Source: Proteobacteria bacterium UBA6920
GTDB taxonomy: Bacteria; Pseudomonadota; Gammaproteobacteria; SG8-11
Length of the DNA stretch: 11,642 nt
NCBI GenBank assembly: GCA_002448875.1
Contig: DKAS01000071.1
Span: forward strand, 5,295-16,936
Reading direction: 5' to 3'
Each line of letters opens with the position of its first letter. Position 1 is the stretch's first letter. This document shows, one piece after another, positions 6,056-11,642 of the stretch. The position numbers and the translations under genes are program-made. A model generated the notes under the pieces. It was given only the letters and a program-made list of their open reading frames with translations. It did not search any database and was not told the DNA's origin.

Positions 6056-8437
6056 ATGCGTATTCCCCTGCGCTTTACCACCCGCCTGATCCTTGCAGTG
6101 ACCAGCGTGCTGGTGATTCTGCTGGCCCTGCTGGTATGGAACAGCGTGCGCCTGATCAGTTCCAGCCACAGCACGCTGTTCCGCCAGCAGGTGCATCAGT
6201 TGACCGGTGTGCTGGCCAACTCGCTGGCCGCCGGTCTGGCGCGCAACGATCGCGCCGCGGTGGAAGACGTGGTTTCGCTGTTGAAGCGTGACAAGAGCGT
6301 CGTCTACCTGGCGGTGAATGATCGCAAAGGTGATATCGTCGCCCGCTATGGCGCCCTGCCGGCGTCCGCTGACGCGCAGGACAACGGCAAGTCTTTGGCG
6401 AACAGCGGCATCTACAGCGTCAAGCGCAATATCGTCGTCGACCATCACCTGCTGGGTTCGCTGGAAATCGGCTACGGTACCCAGGGAATCAGCAAGCTGA
6501 CCCGGGCGACCCGTCTGCAGAACACCACCATCGCCATCGCCGCCCTGGTCGCCGCCGTTTCGCTGGTGGTGATTTTCGCCTATATTCTTACCCGCGGGCT
6601 GCGCCAGCTGGAGGAAGGAGCGATGGCGATGCGGGCCGGTGATTTCGACTACCGGATTCAGGCACAGAGCGGCAGCGACATAGAAAATCTCGCGCATTCT
6701 TTCAATTCCCTGGCGCACCATCTGCAGGATACGCAACTGGAGCTGGAGTGTGAGCGGGCGGCACTGCTGACCGAGACCTCGCGCCTGAGTACCCTGATCA
6801 ACGGCATCAACGCTGTGGTGTGGGAAGCGCCGTTGCAGGACGAATGGTGTTTTCGCTATGTCAGCGACAACGTGCAGCAGCTGCTGGGCTTCCCGCCGGA
6901 AGCCTGGTTGCATGCGGACTTCCTGCATTCGCAGGTGCACGTCGACGACTATGACGCCCTGCAGCTGCATCTGCAAATGGCCCGTCCCCAGGGGGCGACC
7001 TTCTCGCTGGAGCACAGGATCTATACCAATGCCGGCGACCTGGTCTGGCTGCGCCATATTTGCGTGGTGGAGGAAACGACCAACGGCGATCTGGTGGTGC
7101 GCGGTTTGATGTTCGATATCAGCGAAAGCAAGGCGGCCGAGGCGCAGATCGTGTTTCTGGCGGAACATGACGGACTTACCGGCCTGATCAACCGCCGCAA
7201 GTTCCAGGAGGAGTTGATGCGCCAGGTGTCCTATGCGCACCGCTATAAGCACCAGGGGGTGCTGCTGTTTCTCGATCTGGATCAGTTCAAATATATCAAC
7301 GATTCGTTCGGCCACCACGCCGGTGATGAATTCCTGGTGCAGGTGGCGGGGCGGCTGCGGCGCGCGTTGCGCACCACCGACGTGCTCGGTCGCCTGGGCG
7401 GGGATGAATTCGGCATCATCCTGCCGGAATGCGATGAGCAGAACGCTAAGGCGACCGCCCGCCATATCCTCGATACCTTGTCGGGCAGTGAAATCCTGGT
7501 GCGCGGGGTCAACGCCACCCGTGTGTCGGCCAGTATCGGCATGATCCAGTTTCCGCGCGAAGATCATTCGCCCAGTGAGTTGCTGGCTTCGGCGGACGCT
7601 GCCATGTACATGGCGAAGGATTCCGGGCGCAATAATTTTCACTGGTACACCAGCGCCGACAAGGGCGTGGAGCATATGTACGCGCAGGTGCACTGGGAAG
7701 ACAAAATCCGCAACGCGCTGGCCGAGGAACGCTTCGCCCTCTATTGCCAGCCGGTCTACGATCTGCGCGCCAACAAGGTGGTGCACCACGAGGTGCTGCT
7801 GCGCATGCTCGATCAGGATGCCAATCTGATCATGCCCAGCGCCTTTCTCAGCACCGCCGAGCGCTTCGGTCTGATCCGCGGCATCGACCGCTGGGTGATG
7901 GAAAACAGCATACGCCTGCAGGGGCAGAGCGTGGCCAGCGGCGCGCCTATCAGCCTGGCGGTCAACGTTTCCGGCCGCTACTTCGGACAGCCCGACGTGC
8001 TGGAGTTCGTCAAGGAAAAAATCACCCAGTACCAGGCCGATCCCCGCTGCCTGATTTTCGAGGTAACTGAGACCGCCGCGGTGGAAAACGTCGCCTATGC
8101 CCGTGGTTTCATCGAGTCGCTGCGCGCCATGGGCTGCCGGTTCGCGCTTGACGATTTCGGGGTGGGATTTTCCTCGCTGCATTACCTGAAGAATCTGCAG
8201 GTGGATTTCGTGAAGATCGACGGCAGTTTCGTCCGCAACGTGCGGGACAACGAGTCGGACAAGGTGTTCGTCAAGGCGATCAAGGAACTGGCCGACGCGC
8301 TCAATATTATGACCATCGCCGAATTCGTCGATTCCGCCGAAGTCAGCGCCGTTCTCAGCGATCTGCAGGTGAACTACGGGCAGGGTTACTATCTGGGCAA
8401 GCCCATACCCATCGCCGATATCATGACCCTGCATTGA
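6056..8437 (+). CDS. Membrane HAMP-PAS-GGDEF-EAL cyclic-di-GMP synthase/phosphodiesterase
   Basis: Inner-membrane enzyme controlling cyclic-di-GMP, 793 aa. Order: helix 1 (about 9-31), periplasmic domain (about 32-155), helix 2 (about 157-180), HAMP (about 181-232), PAS (about 245-360; W256, FRYVSDNVQQLLGFPPEAW), GGDEF (about 370-530) and EAL (about 550-790). The GGDEF motif is intact (RLGGDEF, G448-F452), and an RxxD inhibitory site (RTTD, 439-442) lies five residues before it, so the synthase half looks active and product-inhibited. In the EAL half the signature is EVL (E579), with VNVSGRYF, EVTET, DDFGVGFSS (D699, D700), KID (K720), AEFV and GQGYYLGKP. All usual catalytic and metal-binding residues appear present, so both activities are possible. 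The gene follows the PhnD-like binding-protein gene by 22 bp, which suggests that protein docks on the periplasmic domain. The ribosome site is weak (CAGGGCG), consistent with translation after the upstream gene. Confidence 0.97.
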   Translation: MRIPLRFTTRLILAVTSVLVILLALLVWNSVRLISSSHSTLFRQQVHQLTGVLANSLAAGLARNDRAAVEDVVSLLKRDKSVVYLAVNDRKGDIVARYGALPASADAQDNGKSLANSGIYSVKRNIVVDHHLLGSLEIGYGTQGISKLTRATRLQNTTIAIAALVAAVSLVVIFAYILTRGLRQLEEGAMAMRAGDFDYRIQAQSGSDIENLAHSFNSLAHHLQDTQLELECERAALLTETSRLSTLINGINAVVWEAPLQDEWCFRYVSDNVQQLLGFPPEAWLHADFLHSQVHVDDYDALQLHLQMARPQGATFSLEHRIYTNAGDLVWLRHICVVEETTNGDLVVRGLMFDISESKAAEAQIVFLAEHDGLTGLINRRKFQEELMRQVSYAHRYKHQGVLLFLDLDQFKYINDSFGHHAGDEFLVQVAGRLRRALRTTDVLGRLGGDEFGIILPECDEQNAKATARHILDTLSGSEILVRGVNATRVSASIGMIQFPREDHSPSELLASADAAMYMAKDSGRNNFHWYTSADKGVEHMYAQVHWEDKIRNALAEERFALYCQPVYDLRANKVVHHEVLLRMLDQDANLIMPSAFLSTAERFGLIRGIDRWVMENSIRLQGQSVASGAPISLAVNVSGRYFGQPDVLEFVKEKITQYQADPRCLIFEVTETAAVENVAYARGFIESLRAMGCRFALDDFGVGFSSLHYLKNLQVDFVKIDGSFVRNVRDNESDKVFVKAIKELADALNIMTIAEFVDSAEVSAVLSDLQVNYGQGYYLGKPIPIADIMTLH

Positions 8438-8447
8438 TCGTCATCCG

Positions 8448-8466
8448 CCGGCGTTGCCGCCGCCGG
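8448..8466 (+). terminator. Short GC hairpin after the GGDEF-EAL gene
   Basis: CCGGCG and CGCCGG form a 6-bp stem around a 7-base loop, 10 bases after the stop codon. It is followed by TTATATA rather than a U-tract. This could be a weak terminator at the end of the two-gene operon, or a chance pairing. Confidence 0.3.
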
Positions 8467-8556
8467 TTATATACCCCACGTCAAGGGCATGATTTTCCTG
8501 TGTTACAGCTCCCCTGCGCAGCCTGGCGCGGGATCGAAAGCACCTTCAGCGGGCCG

Positions 8557-8583
8557 TTGCCGGGGACGATAACCCAGTATAAA
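8557..8583 (+). promoter_or_regulatory. Candidate promoter for the FimV-like gene
   Basis: TTGCCG at 8557-8562 (4 of 6 to TTGACA), a short 15-bp spacer and TATAAA at 8578-8583 (5 of 6). Transcription would start near 8590, giving a leader of about 45 bases before ATG 8635. The 197-bp gap between genes has room for such a promoter; the spacer is below optimum, so the call is tentative. Confidence 0.35.
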
Positions 8584-8634
8584 TGGCGATCCATCGCCGG
8601 CAAACGTATAAGCAAATACAGGAAGATGATATCC

Positions 8635-10935
8635 ATGCAGCGACCGACTCGCGGCTTCGGCAGTATGTACCTGCCCTGCGCGCTGATGCTGGCGATCTGG
8701 CCCGTACTCGGCCATTGCCTGAGCGTGGGCGATATCGAGCTGCAATCGGCGCAGTCCGAACCGTTGCGGGCATCGGTCGTTCTGCGCCTGCAACCGGGTG
8801 AAGATGGACAAAGGGTGGCCGCGGCCGTGGGCACGCGGCAAATGCACCAGCAATTGGGCCTGCCGTATCTGGAAATATACGGCACGATTACGGCGACGGC
8901 GGAGCGTGCCGGCGACGACTGGCGCCTGGTATTGCGTTCCACCGGCAGCGTCGACGCGACGGTGTTGAATTTTGTGCTGCAGGTCGCCTATGACGAGCAG
9001 ACCATTCTGCGCGAATTCACTGTCAATCTCGCCGCCGGTGATGCTGGCCAGGGGCGGAAGACCGCCGGCCGGCAAAAGTCCGGCCAGGGTGGCCATGCCG
9101 CGCCCGCCCATGAGGGTGAGTTTCGCCTGGTCGACGGTATCGAGACCTATGGCCCGACCCGCGCCAGCGACGTGCTGGGAACCGTGGGCCGTATGTTTCG
9201 CCCGGACAAGCGAGTCAATCTCAACCGGGTGATGCTGGCCCTGTTCCGACAGAACAGCGACGCATTCGTCGACGGCAATATCAATCGTTTGCAGGCTGGT
9301 TACTATCTGCAGTTGCGAGATCCCGACGATATCGAGTCTATCAGCATCAAGGAGGCCGCGCGGCAGGTGGATGCGCATTACCGGGCATGGCGCAGTGGCA
9401 AACCATTGCCTGCGGCACCGGCAGGTAATCGGACCAGCGGCGCAAATGCGGTGGCCAAGCCAGTGAAGCCTGTCAAGGCAGTGAAGGCGGTGAAGACCGA
9501 GGGTAAGGCCGGAACGAAAGCGGCAAACAAGCCGGGCAAGGCCAGGGCTGCGGTAGCCGCCGCGAGCGACGGCAACCGCGGCGCGCGCGATGGCAGCGAC
9601 CGTCAGCGTTCGGATCGGCTGGTGCAGGAAGAACTGATGCAGAAGCTGGCCGCGAACAACGCCGCAAGCGAAACCATGCGCGAGCGGGTGGAGCAGTTGC
9701 AGCAGCGCCTGCGTGAACTGCAGGACGAGTATGACGAGAAAACCCGGCAGGTGGAACGCCTGGAAAATTCCCGTGCCCTGCGCGCCGAGCTGGACGTGGC
9801 CAGGGAGGCGATGACGGCGCACAACGCATTGCAGGCAGCCAACGCGGTGGATACTGCCCCAGCGGAACGACCGGCGGCCACGGACGCCGCCGTGCCGGAG
9901 ATTTCACCGGTGGCGACGGATGACGCGGCGGCGGCAAGCACCGCGCCGGCGGAGGCGGAGACGGCGGAAGCAATGCCGGCCACGCGCGCGGAGCACGCTG
10001 AAGCGACGGTAGTGGATAAGGACCACGAGGCGGCAGCCGCCGACCAGAAGCCGGTGGCGACGTCGACTGAGAGCAGAACCGAAGCGGATTCGGACCTGAT
10101 GCCTCCCTGGATGCTGCTGGCGCTGCTGGCCGGTATTCTGCTGTCGGCGGCACTGGCTCTGCCCTTGTTGCGACGCATGATGCAGCGCGAGGACGCGGAC
10201 GACGTTGCGCTTCCTTATGAAGAAGAGTTTGAGCCCTTACCCGAGCCGGTGGCCGGCGCACGGGACGAAGCAAACGATTTCGCGCCGGATGAACATGGCG
10301 AGCACTATCATTCGAGCAGCGAAGTGATGGTAGAGGCGAAACTGGCGATTGCGCGCGGCGAGCTGGACGTCGCCGTCAATGTGCTCAAACATGCGCTGGT
10401 GCGGGATTCGCACAACGAGGACCTGCGCCTGGTGTTGCTGGAAACGCTGTTCCGCACCGGCAACGCCATCCTGTTTGGTCTACACGCCAACATCTATGCG
10501 GATATCTTTGGCAAGGAAACCGTAGGCTGGTTACGCATCGCCGATCTGGGTCGGCAGCTGGCCCCGGAAATGAATATATTCGCCACCGACGCGGATGCCG
10601 ATATGGCGGAACCCGAGCCCAGCGAGACCTTCATTACCGATGATACCACCGGCGAGGATACCACGGATATCGATACCATAGGCACGGAAGACGATCTGGC
10701 CCTGATGGAGAAAGTGCAGCATTCCCTGGGCGAGGTCGCCGCCGATCTGCAGCTGCCGCAGGAGCCGGTGGTGCCCGTGGACGCCCAGGCGGTGGACGCC
10801 GGCATGTCCCCGGAGATCGATCTGCAGAGTATCGACGGTCTGGATGAGGAAGATATCTTCTCCCTTGACGATGAAACCGTGGCAGACGCGGCGGAGGAAG
10901 CGCCGGCAAGCGCCAGGAAGAGCATCAGAGCGTGA
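8635..10935 (+). CDS. FimV/HubP-like polar hub protein
   Basis: Single-pass inner-membrane protein of the FimV/HubP family, known to organise cell poles, type IV pili, flagella or chemotaxis arrays. I chose ATG 8635 (766 aa), with AGGAAG at 8620-8625 nine bases upstream; the frame is open back to 8434 but that extension is not signal-like. Parts: signal peptide (about 1-28), FimV N-terminal domain from LSVGDIELQSAQSEPLRA (29 to about 135), LysM-like domain from YGPTRASD (172 to about 230), Lys/Ala-rich stretch (273 to about 308), coiled coil (about 328-395), Ala/Glu-rich linker, membrane helix (about 493-512), then a cytoplasmic part with a TPR-like helical pair (about 560-625; VMVEAKLAIARGELDVAVNVL) and a very acidic tail. 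The short conserved motif that normally closes FimV is not recognisable. It is not at the asd-truA locus typical of fimV, so it may be an extra paralogue; I give no gene symbol. Confidence 0.85.
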   Translation: MQRPTRGFGSMYLPCALMLAIWPVLGHCLSVGDIELQSAQSEPLRASVVLRLQPGEDGQRVAAAVGTRQMHQQLGLPYLEIYGTITATAERAGDDWRLVLRSTGSVDATVLNFVLQVAYDEQTILREFTVNLAAGDAGQGRKTAGRQKSGQGGHAAPAHEGEFRLVDGIETYGPTRASDVLGTVGRMFRPDKRVNLNRVMLALFRQNSDAFVDGNINRLQAGYYLQLRDPDDIESISIKEAARQVDAHYRAWRSGKPLPAAPAGNRTSGANAVAKPVKPVKAVKAVKTEGKAGTKAANKPGKARAAVAAASDGNRGARDGSDRQRSDRLVQEELMQKLAANNAASETMRERVEQLQQRLRELQDEYDEKTRQVERLENSRALRAELDVAREAMTAHNALQAANAVDTAPAERPAATDAAVPEISPVATDDAAAASTAPAEAETAEAMPATRAEHAEATVVDKDHEAAAADQKPVATSTESRTEADSDLMPPWMLLALLAGILLSAALALPLLRRMMQREDADDVALPYEEEFEPLPEPVAGARDEANDFAPDEHGEHYHSSSEVMVEAKLAIARGELDVAVNVLKHALVRDSHNEDLRLVLLETLFRTGNAILFGLHANIYADIFGKETVGWLRIADLGRQLAPEMNIFATDADADMAEPEPSETFITDDTTGEDTTDIDTIGTEDDLALMEKVQHSLGEVAADLQLPQEPVVPVDAQAVDAGMSPEIDLQSIDGLDEEDIFSLDDETVADAAEEAPASARKSIRA
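9460..9495 (+). repeat. Four tandem 9-bp units coding (Pro/Ala)-Val-Lys
   Basis: Four consecutive in-frame nine-base units encode PVK, PVK, AVK, AVK. They differ mainly at third positions and the Pro/Ala codon. They sit in a basic Lys/Ala segment of the periplasmic part of the FimV-like protein. Unit loss or gain would change linker length by three residues without a frameshift. Confidence 0.7.
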
Positions 10936-10956
10936 CAGGTTCGCGTTGCTTCAATA

Positions 10957-11642
10957 TCAACCCTTGACACATACCACCGGTTCCAGTCGCGCCACCTTGC
11001 GCGCCAGGTGGCTGCCGACCGCGCTGTCTACTACCTCATCGATATCCTTATAGGCGCCCGGCGCTTCTTCGGCCACCCCGCGCAATGACGGACTGCGAAT
11101 GATAATGCCGCGTCTGGCCAGATCGTCCACGACCTGGCGGCCCCCCCAGGATTTTTTCGCCTGCTGCCGGCTCATGCGCCGGCCGGCGCCGTGGCAGGCG
11201 GAACTGAAGCCGAGAGTTTCCGCTTCCCGGGTACCGGCCAGGATATAGGACGCCGTGCCCATGGTGCCGCCGATCAATACCGGCTGGCCGCTGGCGCGGA
11301 ATGCCGGCGGCAGTTGCGGATGGTCCGGCCCGAAGGCGCGGGTGGCGCCTTTGCGGTGGATATAAAGCTGCCTGGTTTCATTCTCGACCTGGTGCGCTTC
11401 CAGCTTGCAGGTATTATGTGAGACGTCGTACAGCAAGCCGAGCCGGTGGCTGGGGAAAAATCTCGCGAATACCTGGCGCGTCAAATGGGTAATGATCTGA
11501 CGGTTGGCGAGCGCACAGTTGATCGCCGCGCGCATCGCGCCGAGGTAATCCTGCCCGACTTCCGAATTGATCGGCGCGCACGCAAGCTCTCGATCGGGCA
11601 GGCGGATGCCGTGCTGGCCCGCGGCGATCGCCATGCGCTTCA
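10957..11642 (-). CDS. rtcB: RNA-splicing ligase RtcB, C-terminal part (5' end outside window)
   Basis: GTP- and Mn-dependent ligase joining RNA 2',3'-cyclic-phosphate or 3'-phosphate ends to 5'-OH ends, for RNA repair. The frame runs off the right edge; about 228 codons are visible, roughly the C-terminal half of a 400-480 aa family. Diagnostic stretches, in order, are GLLYDVSHNTCKLE (family metal-binding His), HRKGATRAFGP, GGTMGTASYILAG, SACHGAGRRMSR (the His that becomes guanylylated in the family), AYKDIDEVVD and the typical end LARKVARLEPVVCVKG. No defect is visible. It is convergent with the FimV-like gene; only 21 bp separate the two stops, with no room for a separate hairpin terminator. 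The ATG at 11634 is internal (MAIAAGQHGIRL is mid-domain). Confidence 0.94.
   Translation of the reverse strand, partial: KRMAIAAGQHGIRLPDRELACAPINSEVGQDYLGAMRAAINCALANRQIITHLTRQVFARFFPSHRLGLLYDVSHNTCKLEAHQVENETRQLYIHRKGATRAFGPDHPQLPPAFRASGQPVLIGGTMGTASYILAGTREAETLGFSSACHGAGRRMSRQQAKKSWGGRQVVDDLARRGIIIRSPSLRGVAEEAPGAYKDIDEVVDSAVGSHLARKVARLEPVVCVKG

Noticed and set aside
6041..8434. A 797-codon open frame on the - strand covering almost the whole GGDEF-EAL gene
   Set aside because: The + strand frame encodes complete, ordered GGDEF and EAL motifs. The antisense product is His/Gln-rich with no recognisable domain, as expected for the mirror of a GC-rich gene.
8434..8634. N-terminal extension of the FimV-like protein back to ATG 8434, overlapping the GGDEF-EAL stop
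   Set aside because: The extension is Arg-rich and not signal-like. ATG 8635 has AGGAAG at good spacing and immediately gives a signal peptide followed by the FimV domain.
9451..9558. Lys/Ala-rich repeats as a sign of a separate histone H1-like gene
   Set aside because: They are in frame inside the continuous FimV-like protein, between its LysM-like domain and coiled coil.
8503..9822. A 439-codon - strand frame opposite the FimV-like gene
   Set aside because: The + frame has signal peptide, FimV N-terminal domain and LysM-like domain; the antisense product has no recognisable feature.

Overview
The window looks like ordinary chromosome from a GC-rich gammaproteobacterium. Evidence for this is a PhoQ-type sensor kinase, purU, a TraB-family membrane protein, a FimV/HubP-type polar protein and an rtcB end. 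FimV proteins are typical of gammaproteobacteria with type IV pili or polar organelles. I cannot name a genus from the sequence alone. I see no tRNA, rRNA, CRISPR array, insertion sequence, integrase or phage gene.

Layout, left to right on the + strand unless stated. (1) The 3' part of a PhoQ-like histidine kinase, cut by the left edge (to 881). (2) An AT-rich intergenic stretch (about 960-1080) that stands out from its surroundings and probably holds a promoter. (3) A large, mostly disordered exported protein (1101-2897) whose last ~85 residues are a FimV-type LysM-like domain, followed by a strong hairpin. (4) purU (3012-3869) and, 8 bp later, a TraB/PrgY-type membrane protein (3878-5089), probably one transcript. 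(5) A second probable operon: a PhnD-like periplasmic binding protein (5203-6033) and, 22 bp later, a membrane HAMP-PAS-GGDEF-EAL cyclic-di-GMP enzyme (6056-8437). (6) A FimV/HubP-like protein (8635-10935) with signal peptide, N-terminal FimV domain, LysM-like domain, Lys/Ala-rich stretch, coiled coil, one membrane helix and a cytoplasmic acidic tail. (7) On the - strand, the C-terminal half of the RNA ligase RtcB (10957 to the right edge), convergent with the FimV-like gene with only 21 bp between them.

Two ideas tie the genes together, both inferences. First, the binding protein and the GGDEF-EAL enzyme look like a two-gene periplasmic-ligand to cyclic-di-GMP module, in the manner of NspS-MbaA or ScrB-ScrC of Vibrio; no ABC permease or ATPase is present. 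Second, two proteins here share the same FimV-type LysM-like domain (22 of 62 positions identical by my ungapped hand alignment) in completely different architectures, and one lies directly beside the cyclic-di-GMP module. The protein at 1101-2897 is the least explained gene: its disordered body carries about five degenerate copies of a short hydrophobic motif ending in Ser-Glu-Pro. If the window contains something undescribed, that protein and its possible link to the FimV-like hub are the best candidates.
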